Origin: Theristus sp. LFF4_11
Lineage: Eukaryota; Nematoda; Chromadorea; Monhysterida; Xyalidae
Reading direction: 5' to 3'
Length of the DNA stretch: 63,979 bases
Assembly (NCBI GenBank): GCA_030248135.1
Contig: JASANC010003493.1
Coordinates: 1-63,979, forward strand
Part shown: piece by piece, positions 11,924 to 23,126 of the stretch
Layout: each line of letters begins with the position of its first letter
Position numbering within the stretch: the stretch's first letter is position 1
Notes under the pieces: model-generated
Databases searched by the model: none
What the model saw: the letters and a program-made list of their open reading frames with translations, nothing else
What the model was told of the DNA's origin: nothing
Translations under genes and position numbers: made by a program

Positions 11924-12490
11924 CAGTACCGTGGGCGGGGGGGTGGGGGGGGGGGGGTACACCCCCCAGAGCACCCGAGACCGTCGGGTGGGGGGGGGGG
12001 GGGGGGCACCGTGCCCCCCCCCTAAAACCGGGCCCCCCCCCCCCATCGTACCCCCCCCCCTCGAAAATTTGGCCGACACCCCCCCCCCCCCCCCCCATGA
12101 AATTTTGTCTGGCGGACACCCCCCCCCCCCCCCCCAAAATTTTCTGCACACCCTAAATTTTTTTTCGAAAATCATGATTTTTTTTTGTCTATAAAGTCCA
12201 TAATATAAGCTGAATATATGATAACTTGACCATCTTCATTGTAATTTCAAAGATTTTGCAGCAAAATTTAGCGTTTTTCCTTTCAAATTTGAGCGAAAAA
12301 ATTTCATGGGGGGGGGGGGGGTGGACCCCCCCCACAGAAAATTTTGAAAAAATGCACCCCCCCCCCATGGGACCCCGGGGGGGTCCCACGTTACCATAGG
12401 TTGGACCCCCCCCCCCTCACTTTTTGGTCGGCACCCCCCCCACGGTACCACACCCCCCCCCTCGAAAATTTTTTTGGGCCCACGGTACTG
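11924..12490 (+). mobile_element. Poly-C/poly-G hAT-like element, family D, intact copy
   Basis: The ends are CAGTACCGTGGGC and GCCCACGGTACTG, perfect inverted repeats. A perfect 8-bp duplication, CACCAAAT, flanks it at 11916-11923 and 12491-12498. The 567-bp body alternates runs of up to about 17 G or C with a roughly 120-bp AT-rich core (12150-12300). No coding potential is credible; frames read only Pro or Gly runs. CAG termini with 8-bp duplications fit a hAT-like non-autonomous element. Confidence 0.85.
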
Positions 12491-13038
12491 CACCAAATTG
12501 AGAAAAGGAGAAAAGAAAAAATCGAACGTGCAGTTCATTTGTTGTCATCGTTGTTGTTGTGTTCTTTTTTGCAGACCGTAAAAAAACAAGCGAGCCACCG
12601 CCGTCGTTTCAATAACAAATCAAAAAATTGGGTTTGTTTTTGTCAATTTGGTGCTTGGTCAACGTCAACTTCCAAGTGTTGAACAAACCGCTGTTAGTGT
12701 TCTCATTGTCAACTATTTGGTTCATATTCATATATGCGAACGCTTTGCTGAGCAAACGGTGAACAAAACCGAAGCTGCTTGGAGAAGAACAGGACAGGAC
12801 CGGGCAAGACGGCGGTTGACATTTTGACCAGCGAGCGCAAGCAAACGGAAGACGGATCGTAAACCCTGCGGGGCTCGGCTCGGCTCGGCTCCGGCGCTTG
12901 ATTCTCGGACTTCTGTCTGATTTGCCAACAAATACAAATACTATCAACTTACAACTACCAATATATTTTCGTTTCACTCCTTTTTTACAAAAGCAACAAC
13001 AGTCTTCTTCATCCGGCACCTGCTTTGCTGAACAAAAG

Positions 13039-16000
13039 ATGACGCCGTCTTTCATTGTCTGGTTGACAGTTTCGTTCAACGTCGTCCAACTGGCTCGTTC
13101 GTATTTCATAAACATTGACGCAAATGAAGAGCAGTGCTTTTTCGACCGCGTAACAGCGGGTGCCAAGATGAGCCTGATGTTCGAAGTCTCCGAGGGCGGT
13201 TTTCTCGATATCGACGTGAAGGTAGGTGACGTTTTCTGTGTTTTTAATTGCTTCTCTTCTCTCACTTTCTTGTATGGTGTGGGCCAGGGTTTTTTTTCAA
13301 TGAAAAACGAAGGTACATATCTTTTATTTTCGTCCTGCGTCTTAATGCGCGCGTAGATGGAGAAGCAGTCTCATGCACGACTAGGGTTGTTAAACAAAAA
13401 TCAAAATTTAAAAAAAGTGATTAAAAAAAACAAAAATTTTGGCACATTTTTTCGAAAGTTCACCAAAAATTTTCTTTGATATTACCTCGTAAAACCTTTA
13501 GCAGTCGATTTTGGACCGTTTTTCCGACTGATTTCAGGCTTCAACAACATCTGCGATGAAGTTTTTAAGCGTCCCAAAGGTTGGCTTACCATTTCCGATG
13601 CAGATAAGGTGACGATTCGCCTCGCAATCTAAATTTGAGCGTCCGAGCTGCTCCGTTTGCAAGCGTTACGTTGTCTGGTTGCAGTTTCGTGTCCTGCCGT
13701 CGCGACACATCATCAGAATTGATCGAATTTCATGCCGGTATGTGTATTTTCACTTGGGCTGGGGACAATTAGTGACGTTTTGGGGGTCAAAACACTAGAA
13801 GAGGCATGGTAACGGTTTGGAAAAGGGGTAATTGAGGTGACCAAAACAAAATCTCCAAAGTTCCGCCATACGGGAGTCATTCCGGAGGCGCTTGCATATC
13901 ATATGTGGTTCTTCGAACTCCCTGATTGATTTAGCACAACTTTAATTTTTGAAATTTAAAAAAAACTGTTTTTTTAACAACCCTATGCACGACGCGGGAA
14001 TTCGAAATTGGCAAAGTGATGCAAGTCCCCTAAATAAGGCCGGGTCGCTTAGACTATTCTGAATTACCGCATACAGATTGAAACTAGTTTCCTTTCACGC
14101 CCACAACCGCAATGAGTAGCAGGTCTTAAAGAAAATGTAACACATCATCCTCCAAGCTGCAAAAGTCTAGGTGTTTCAGCACGGTACAGTGTACAGGCAC
14201 GGTATAAATTTTTAGGTTTAAATTCTTAAGTTTTGTGTCAGCGTGTTCTGTTTCAGTTCTGTGCGAAAGAAAGAAACGTATGATTTGACGAAAAAAATTA
14301 TTATATAGTCAGTGTTTTCTTTCATTTTGCTAACTCCTTTTCCAAACCGCGATTCGATAAATGCTTCTTGCGATTTGACCCTCAAAACGCCGCTTATTAC
14401 CACCGAACTGAAAAACAGCCAACCGGTTTTCAATTCGATCAATCATGATTAGGGTTGTTAAAAAAACAAAAATCGTCTTTTTTAAATTTTTTTTAATTTC
14501 AAGAATCAAAGTTGTGCTAAATCAATCAGGGAGTTCGAAGAACCACATATGATATGCGAGCGCCTCCGGAATGACTTCCGTATGGCGGAACTTTGGAGAT
14601 TTTGTTTTGGTGACCTCAATTACCCCTTTTCCAAACCGTTATCATGCCTCTTCCATTGTTTTGACCCCCAAAACGTCACTAATTGTCCCCAGCCCAAGTT
14701 AAAATACACATACCGGCTTGAAATTCGATCAATTCTGATGATGTGTCGCGACGGCAGGACACGAAACGGCAACCAGACAACGTAACGCTTGCAAACGGAG
14801 CAGCTCGGACGCTCAAATTTAGATTGCGAGGCGAATCGTCACCTTATCTGCATCGGAAATGGTAAGCCAATATTTGGGACGCTCAAAAACTTCATCGCAG
14901 ATGTTGTTGAGGCCTGAAATCAGTCGGTAAAACGGCCAAAATCGACTGCTAAAAGTTTTACGAGGTAATATCAAAGAAAATTTTTGTTGAACTTTCGAAA
15001 AATTGTGCCAAACTTGAGGTTTTCAGAGCATATTAGAGGAAAATTTTTCGAATTTAAAAAAATCGGCATTTTTGTTTTTTTAATCACTTTTTTTTTAATT
15101 TTTTTTATTTTTGTTTAACAACCCTAATCATGATGACGAAGAAGTCACCAGGACGATTCACGGACCTCTCACCGATGGGCATTTCGCCGACGGACCTTTC
15201 CTTTCACCAAAGGGCATTTCACTAATCGGGCATTTCACCGATGGGGCATTTCACCGAAGGACATTTCACCGATCGGGCATTTCACCGATGGGCATTTCAC
15301 CAAACGGCATGTCACCGATCGAGCATTTCACCGATAGGCATTTCGCCGACGGACCTTTCACCAAAGGGCATTTCACCAATCGGGCATTTCACCGATGGGG
15401 CATTTCACCGAAGGACATTTCACCGATCGGGCATTTCACCGATGGGCATTTCACCAAACGGCATGTCACCGATCGAGCATTTCACCGATAGGCATTTCGC
15501 CGACGGACCTTTCACCAAAGGGCATTTCACCAATCGGGCATTTCACCGATGGTGCATTTCACCGAAGGAATTTTCACCGATCGGGAATTTCACCGATCGG
15601 GAATTTCACTGATCGGCATTTCACCGATCGGGCATTTCACTGATAGGGCATTTCACCTATCGGTCATTTCACCGATCGGGCATTTCACCGATAGGGCATT
15701 TCACCGATGGGCATTTCACCGATTGGGCATTCACCGATAGGGCATTTCACCGATCGGGCATTTCACCGATGGGCATTTCACCGATAGGGCATTAACCGAT
15801 CGGGCATTTCACCGATCGGGCATTTCACCAATTGGGCATTCACCGATAGGGCATTTCACCTATCGGGAATTTCACCGATAGGGCATTTCACCGATAGGGC
15901 ATTTCACCTATCGGGCATTTCACCGATAGGGCATTTCACCGATAGGGCATTTCACCGATAGGGCATTTCACCGATCGCATCGGGCATTTCACCGATGGGC

Positions 16001-18504
16001 ATTTCACCGATTGGGCATTCACCGATAGGGCATTTCACCGATCGGGCATTCACCGATGGGCATTTCACCGATAGGGCATTTCACCGATGGGCATTTCACC
16101 GATAGGGCATTTCACCGATAGGGCATTTCACCGATAGGGCATTTCACCGATGGGCATTTCACCGATAGGGCATTTCACCGATAGGGCATTTCACCGATGG
16201 GCATTTCACCGATAGGGCATTTCACCGATAGGGCATTTCACCGATAGGGCATTTCACCGATGGGCATTTCACCGATAGGGCATTTCACCGATAGGGCATT
16301 TCACCGATAGGGCATTTCACCGATGGGCATTTCACCGATAGGGCATTTCACCGATAGGGCATTTCACCGATAGGGCATTTCACCGATGGGCATTTCACCG
16401 ATAGGGCATTTCACCGATGGGCATTTCACCGATGGGCATTTCACCGATGGGCATTTCACCGATGGGCATTTCACCGATAGGGCATTTCACCGATAGGGCA
16501 TTTCACCGATGGGCATTTCACCGATAGGGCATTTCACCGATGGGCATTTCGCCAAAGGGCATTTCACCGATCGGGCATTTCACCGATCGGGTATTTCACC
16601 GATGGTCATTTCACCGATGGGGCATTTCACCGATCGGGCATTTCATGAATTTGGCGTCATTTTCAGACATTAAAAACCACTGGAGACTGCAAAAAACAAA
16701 GGCCTTTTCAACAATTTACTCCAATGTGGCGCCAATTTTTTCAAGAATTTTCGGCAAACCGACGTCAAGTACATGCAAAAACCCGCTGTCGGAAAATCAG
16801 AAAAATGGCCGCTGCAGACAGACAAAATAAATCGTGTGTGAATTGTGAATTCAATCGAGATGATGACCAATACTTTTTAGGTGCGGGTTCTTGTCAAAAA
16901 CAACATTGCACGTGCACATCATCATTTGAAATGTATGGAACACGCAGTGTCAAAAACTCGTTTCAGTAACGGTTTCAGTAGTCTGTTTCGTGCATAAAAT
17001 GCAGCTTGTTGCAGTCGCAGAACACAGTCATGTTTGCAATTAATGCATGGATTTGAATGGTTTGTGTATTATGCGTACACCGGTTGACGTCATCGCAAAG
17101 TATAAAGTGTCGCACCCGCACGTCAATGAAAAAGAACACAAACACGTCACACATTAGTAATCTGATGGCGTCTGGAACCACAGAAAATGCCACGTTTTAT
17201 GTGCTCGTTCAAGCTGCTCACAAAATCATCATTTCAGATTGTCGGTCCCGACAACAAGGAGATCTACCGTGGCGAGCGCGAGACATCCGGCAAGTACACG
17301 TTCGCCGCACACATGGACGGCATCTACACGTACTGCTTCAACAATCAGATGTCCACGATGACGCCGAAGGTGTTGATGTTCTCGATGGACATGTCCGAGC
17401 CGCCGAAGCCGCCTGGCAGCCAGCCAGCTGACGGTGCGCACGACACTCAGTGTGCGTTGCTGGTTTTGTTTCTCAGATTTTGAATTTTTCACTGTCACTT
17501 TTGCAGAATGCAGCTGCAAGAACGGGATAAGGGAAGTAAGAAAACAAATTTGGCCATCACGACTGTGGTGTTTGATGAAAACAAACCAGATACATTCGTT
17601 TTTTTTCACTGTGAATCAAAGTTTCGAATGCACTGTATTCCATGAAAAAAGTGAAAGCACTGGAAAAATGACATTTATAATGTTTTGAAAAGCAAAACTA
17701 AACACTTCAGAAGCAACCTGAGATAAAAGTCGACTCAGGGATAAAGGGTTTTTTAAATTTTAAAAATTTTATTGCACAAGGCCAATCTTACATGTCTTCA
17801 TATTTTCCACTATTTTTTATTCCAGCATCCCAGCAGAAACTCGAAGAAATGGTGCGCGAACTATCAGCGGCGTTGACGTCCGTGAAACACGAGCAGGAGT
17901 ACATGGCCGTCAGGGAGCGTGTGCACCGGTCAAGTGCGTTCTTGTTTTCGTCATGCACTGATGCGCTGTTTTGTGCTTCGTGAATGCACTGCGAATTGAC
18001 GCCGCGTCAGGTGGCGCCTGGCCAGCGCTTCAAGTTCCATGAATGGGGCTCAGTAATTCCTGTGCTTGTGAAGAAATGTTTCGGTTTTATTGGAACACGT
18101 GGAGGTGGAATTATGCCAGAAATTAGATTGTATGGTCAATCAATCTTAAAAATGCAGCTCGCTGATTGGCTACTGAACTGATAATCCGATCATCGATGCT
18201 TGATCAAAATTCAGAGCCAAGATTTTTCGCATGTTGAGAAATTTTCGAAGCTTGAAAATTGTGCCCACATTCAAACGAAAAACTGTGTGGATTTAGCAAC
18301 AAAATGTGCAATGATACATTTCCGACGAGTGAAGAAAAACGTTTTTCTTTCTCAGAGCATTTCAAAACTTTTTGTTCAGTAAACGAAAGCACCAATCAGC
18401 GCGTGGTGATGTGGGCGGTCTTTGAGGCGTTGGTCTTGGTCGCAATGACCCTCGGACAGATTTATTACCTGAAGCGATTCTTTGAAGTGCGGCGCGTTGT
18501 CTGA
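13039..18504 (+). CDS. TMED2: p24 family cargo receptor, TMED2-like
   Basis: p24 beta proteins cycle between ER and Golgi, load cargo into COPII vesicles and recruit COPI. Exons 13039-13221, 17238-17433, 17826-17933 and 18380-18504 join in frame to give 203 residues (vertebrate TMED2 is about 201). Residues 1-21 are a signal peptide. A GOLD domain follows, with the two cysteines in EEQCFFD and TYCFNNQ, and the family phrase [12 protein letters not shown]. Next come a coiled coil ([24 protein letters not shown]), a membrane span ([20 protein letters not shown]) and the tail [11 protein letters not shown], with the FF sorting motif and a basic C-terminal signal. The ATG precedes the only plausible signal peptide. 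Intron 1 is 4.0 kb and holds two hAT-like elements and the 15163-16650 minisatellite. Confidence 0.95.
13382..13985 (-). mobile_element. hAT-like non-autonomous element, family B, copy 2
   Basis: Inverted relative to the copy at 7666. The perfect 8-bp duplication TGCACGAC flanks it at 13374-13381 and 13986-13993. Length 604 bp. It lies in intron 1 of the TMED2-like gene, about 160 bp past the exon 1 donor. Confidence 0.9.
14450..15126 (+). mobile_element. hAT-like non-autonomous element, family B, copy 3
   Basis: TAGGGTTGTTAAA to TTTAACAACCCTA, with the perfect 8-bp duplication ATCATGAT at 14442-14449 and 15127-15134. Length 677 bp. It lies in intron 1 of the TMED2-like gene and nearly abuts the minisatellite. 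Confidence 0.9.
15163..16650 (+). repeat. 1.5-kb minisatellite, 15-16-bp unit GGGCATTTCACCGATA
   Basis: Some 95 tandem units of GGGCATTTCACCGATA and a 15-base version. Variants sit mainly at the left end (cgaagg, caaacgg, gccgacgg), where a higher-order period of 154 bp is visible (15241, 15395 and 15549 start near-identical blocks). The middle and right are more uniform. Open frames across it read repeats such as ISPIGHFTD but have no start, splice or family support. It lies in intron 1 of the TMED2-like gene. Confidence 0.95.
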
Positions 18505-19185
18505 ATTCGGTCGTGGTTCGCAAAAATTACAATTATTATCGCCAAACAATGAAAAACGGCTTCATCTCCCGAAAAATGCGTCGGCTGATGGATTTTTCTC
18601 CTGATTCCTAGTGTGATTTTGTTTTTGATTTCAACACTTTCCTGGTGTTTCACTGTGCACCTTGTACGTTTGAACAGGCTTGTGGTGGGTTAAATGAGTC
18701 GCTTGTTTGAAGAGCGCGCCGCGCCCCTTGTTTGTGCAAAACAGACGCACCAGCAGACACTCGCGGTGTGTGCTGCCATGCGCTGTTGGCAGCCGCAGTC
18801 TGTGCGCGCCTCTTACTGTACGTCAGTGCACGCTCTTCACACTCACGCTTTTTGTTCATTTCAACTTTGTTCGTCATATCCACCCAAAACAAATGAAGCG
18901 ACCTCTGTGAGAAATTTTCTGCATGAGCTCGAAAACCATTGAAAACCGATCGCGTTTTGACCAAGCCTGGTTCTGGAACTTTAAGTTTTCTGAAGGTGCA
19001 CAATATCTCGGCTTTCAGCTTGGTACTTTTCTCGTTGTTTTTTTTCGTGCGGGAAAGGTTTCCAATGTTGAACGTTACGTTACGTTGAACAATTGTCCGA
19101 AATAATTTGTGGACTTTTTTCAGTCCTACCATACCAGGGCTGCGTTATTGATGGATTGATTGTGGTGTCTTATTCTGTCACGAAA
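18505..19185. other. Intergenic stretch downstream of the TMED2-like gene
   Basis: No gene, RNA or repeat recognised. Overlapping short frames on both strands between 18650 and 19130 have no family resemblance or convincing splice signals. Confidence 0.4.
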
Positions 19186-19189
19186 TTAA

Positions 19190-21889
19190 CACCGGTTGCA
19201 CCTAAGAGTGGGGGGGCCTAGTGCTACATGGGGTCAAAATCAAACTAAGGGTGCAGCGTTATTCTACTCAACAAGGAGCTTCAGTTTCACCCATAAACCA
19301 TGCCTTGAAACTCCCTATAGCGGCTGCTATAGGGCGCGAAATTAAAAAAAACCTCGATTTTTTGCCGTTTTTTGCAAAGTGTACCATGTTGCAACGCATT
19401 TTTCTACCCAAGCGGATGTTTTTCAGAACCTGAAATAGTGTGCGTTTTGAAGATCTTGCGGAGCTCTACCAAGATATTAGCTTCGTCAAATCGGATCGTG
19501 TCCTTATTTTTCACTGTGAGCTACGCAAAATTACTTTTTTTGCATTTTCACACTTTTTCTTTACTTTTATTTTCATGCAATGACAAAACAGTTTCTGACT
19601 CTGATTTTTGTGTCAAGCAGGGGTTTTCGAGGTCGCTGAATTCAAATCTGACCTTAGATTTTTGCCCCGGGCATTTTTTTGCCCAAAAATTGAGCAAAAA
19701 CGCGTTTTTTGCGTTTTTCAGTGTTTTTTGTTTTAATGTTTCAATTTTATGCGTGGATTTTATTAAAAAACTTTTTCTGATATAGCTTTACAACCGTTGT
19801 ACTTGAATCAGTTTTTATATTTTGCAACTGACCGCTTGCTCACCCAAAAACGGGTAAAATCTTGATTTTTTTGCTTTTTTCATATGTTTTCGTTTCACAG
19901 TGAAAAAAATCAGTTCAGAAATAACTTTTAATTTTAATTTTTATTTCTCCAGGAGGTTTTCAAGATCGCTGAATTCGAATCTGATTTTAGATTTTTGCCC
20001 CGGGCATTTTTTTGCTCAAAAATTGAGCAAAATTTTTTTTGCGTTTTCCAGTGGTTTTTTGTTTTAATTTCTAATTTTAAGTGTGGATTTTTATGTAAAA
20101 AAACTGTTTTCTAATAGCTTTACAACTTCTGTACTTGAATACGTTATTTTATTTTGTAACGGACCACTTTCTCATCCAAAAATGGGTAAAACATGGATTT
20201 TTTTGCCGTTTTCAGACGTTTTCAATAAATAAGTTTGAAAACAATTTTTAAAACCCCTTCCTAGGAGTTCCCAAATGCGCCGAATCCATATATGCACAAA
20301 TTTTACAACTGACCCATTATTAACCCTTATAAATGGGTAAAAAGCTACAGTGTAGTCTTTCTGTAGACCTTTTTCTTTTTTGTGTTTGAACCAGACTTGT
20401 TAATTGATGTTAATTTGTCCTCGAAAGTTTTTTACGCCGCTGAAATTGAATTTGTTTTTGGTTTTTTAAAACTGGTGCATTTTTACCCCAATTTTACCCA
20501 ATTGGGTAAAAACTGTCACTTTCAGCTTTTTGTTTGAAACGTACATTATGAATGGTTTTGCGTTTCTTTGATGCTTGAGATTGATGAATTCAAGTCTGCT
20601 ACATGCACCGAGATTAGTGTTTTAACCCAAAAGGGTAAAAAGTGGGGCAAAATATAAGGGTAAATGTATATTCGGTATGGGTACATGTCAGTCTGTCAGT
20701 CTTGAGAAAAGACTTGAGAGCTTTAGAAAATAAAAGACTAATGAAAATGAAATACACTAACTAGAATACATAAGGCGCATTTGGGACCTTCTAGGAAGGG
20801 GTTTTAAAAATTGTTTTCAAACTTATTTATTACTATGAAACGAAGACGTCTGAAAACGGCAGAAAATCCATATTTTACCCATTTTTGGATGAGAAAGTGG
20901 TCCGTTACAAAATATAATAACGTATTCAAGTACAGAAGTTGTGAAGCTATTAGAAAACAGTTTTTTTAAATAAAAATCCACACTTAGAATTAGAAATTAA
21001 AACAAAAAACCACTGGAAAACGCAAAAAAAGTTTTTTGCCCAAATTTTTGGGCAAAAAATGCCCGGGGCAAAATCTAAAATCAGATTCGAATTCAGAGAT
21101 CTTGAAAACTTCCTTGAGAATTAAAAATTAAATTTAAAAGTTTTTTCTGAACTGATTTTTTTCACTGTGAAACGAAAACATATGAAAAAAGCAAAAAAAT
21201 CAACATTTTACCCATTTTTTGGGTGAGCAAGCGGTCAGTTGCAAAATATAAAAACTGATTCAAGTACAACGGTTGTAAAGCTATATCAGAAATAGTTTTT
21301 TTAACAAAATCCACGCATAAAATTAAAACATTAAAACAAAAAACACTGAAAAACGCAAAAAAATGCGTTTTTGCTAAATTTTAGGGCAAAAAATTGCCCG
21401 GGGCAAAAATCTAAGGTCAGATTCAAATTCAGCGACCTCGAAAACCCCTGTTTGACACAAAAGTCAGGGTCAGAAACTGTTTTGTCATTGCATGAAAATA
21501 AAAGAAAGGAAAAAGTGTGAAAAATGCAAAAAAAGTAATTTTGCGTAGCTCACAGTAAAAAATAGGGACACGATCCGATTTGACGGAGCTAATATCTTGG
21601 TAGAGCTCCGCAAGATCTTCAAAACGCACACTATTTCAGGTTCTGAAAAACATCCGCTTGGGTAGAAAAATGCGTTGCAACATGGTACACTTTGCAAAAA
21701 ACGGCAAAAAATCGAGGTTTTTTTTAATTTCGCGCCCTATAGCGGCCGCTATAGGGAGTTTCAAGGCATGATTTATGGGTGAAACTGAAGCTCCTTGTTG
21801 AGTAGAATAACGCTGCACCATTAGTTTGATTTTGACCCCGTGTAGCAGCACTTCAGTACTAGGCCCCCCACTCTTAGGTGCAACCGGTG
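19190..21889. mobile_element. 2.7-kb palindromic element at TTAA (piggyBac-like target), ~1.1-kb arms
   Basis: Left arm 19190 to about 20282 is the near-exact reverse complement of the right arm, about 20775 to 21889. The ends read CACCGGTTGCACCTAAGAG and its complement. TTAA stands directly outside both ends (19186-19189 and 21890-21893), the target duplication typical of piggyBac-type elements. The 490-bp spacer and the arms repeat the phrase aaaatgggtaaaa. No transposase frame was found. Superfamily assignment rests only on TTAA and is inference. Confidence 0.8.
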
Positions 21890-21893
21890 TTAA

Positions 21894-23126
21894 AAATGCA
21901 CGACGTAATAAACCACTTACAGAGTTTTTTGGAAACAGATTTTTTCCCGAAAACATTTTTATTGTTGAATTGAAATTGTTCATAATAATTATTTCTTGAG
22001 CTGAATTGCAACCGATTTGCACTGCGAAAAAGAAAATCGGTTTGTACCACTGGTTTTCTCTTGTTGTTTGTTGTTGATTTTGTTTTGCTGTTTGATAAGC
22101 GTATGAAAATCCGAAGATGCTTTGTTTTATTTAGGATCTTATCTGTTGTTGAATTTTCAGCTGTTGTCTTTTCAATTTGAAAGCTGAGAACATCGTTTTT
22201 TGTTTTGTTTTTTGATTTTTTTTTCTCGTAAAAGTGTGACCAATTTATGATTGATTTTATTTATTTTTCTCTGAACTCATATTTCGATTAGCAACTGAAG
22301 AAATTTATCGGAATTTGGCTCTTTTGGTTTTCTGGTTTTCTGCCTTTTTCGGTATTTGCGTGTTTCTTTTGCACTTGTGGTGATTTGGGCGTTGTGGTTC
22401 AGTGGATTTAGCGATACGGGATTGCTTGTTTCGTTCTTTTCTACATATTTTTGGTGTTCTGATTTTTAGAACTTTTTTGCGGTTGTTGACTGTTGAGATC
22501 GTGGTGTTTTTATTGTTGTTGTTTTTTTGTGAAAACGTGGGTTGGCTTTCTGATTTTTTTTATGAACAGAAAATTGCCTGAAGTATTGTGTTTGCCACGA
22601 TTTTCCGGTGGCACTTTTTTTCTATATCACCAATCGCCAGCCACTGTGAACACGGGGCGACTAAATTGAACTAAATAGAAAATCGCGTTTACGTTCTACG
22701 ACGTTGCGCAATACACGCGTTTTAGTAGCCGCTTCAGCAGTCTATTTAGTAGCCATGCTTTTCCAGTGTCACGGCGAAGTTGAAAAGATTTTTTTACTGC
22801 GCTCGTTATACTGCTGCAATTTTGCGCTGCGTTTTTTCTTGTGGTTATTTTTTTTTTAATATTTTCTGATGGTGTCAAGCATTGTTTTTGGTGTGGTGCA
22901 AGTGAAGATTTCTGTTTGTTACTCGTTTTGTTATCCGACAAATGTGAAGTAACTATGGAAGAGTAAAAGATGATTCCAGCTTGTTTGTTGACAACACCGC
23001 AGTGCCAACTGAAAATCGATCATTTGTCTCAGCTTCTTAGCAACCTGGGTTACTCTTCTAAAAACACGAAAAGCTCGCACAAGGCAACATTTTCAGACTT
23101 CGTCTCAGACTCGTAAAATTGCAAAA
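21894..23126. other. T-rich stretch upstream of the GUCD1-like gene
   Basis: The plus strand is strongly T- and G-rich, especially 22030-22600. I recognise no gene, RNA or repeat. A reverse-strand open frame at 22696-22941 looks like chance. Confidence 0.4.

Noticed and set aside
11890..12194. Pro-rich and Gly-rich frames in poly-C/poly-G DNA
   Set aside because: They are translations of homopolymer runs within a family D element.
15111..15740. Long open frames across the GGGCATTTCACCGATA array encoding repeats such as ISPIGHFTD
   Set aside because: A near-uniform tandem unit keeps frames open by chance. They lie in an intron on the coding strand and lack a start context, splice support or any family match.
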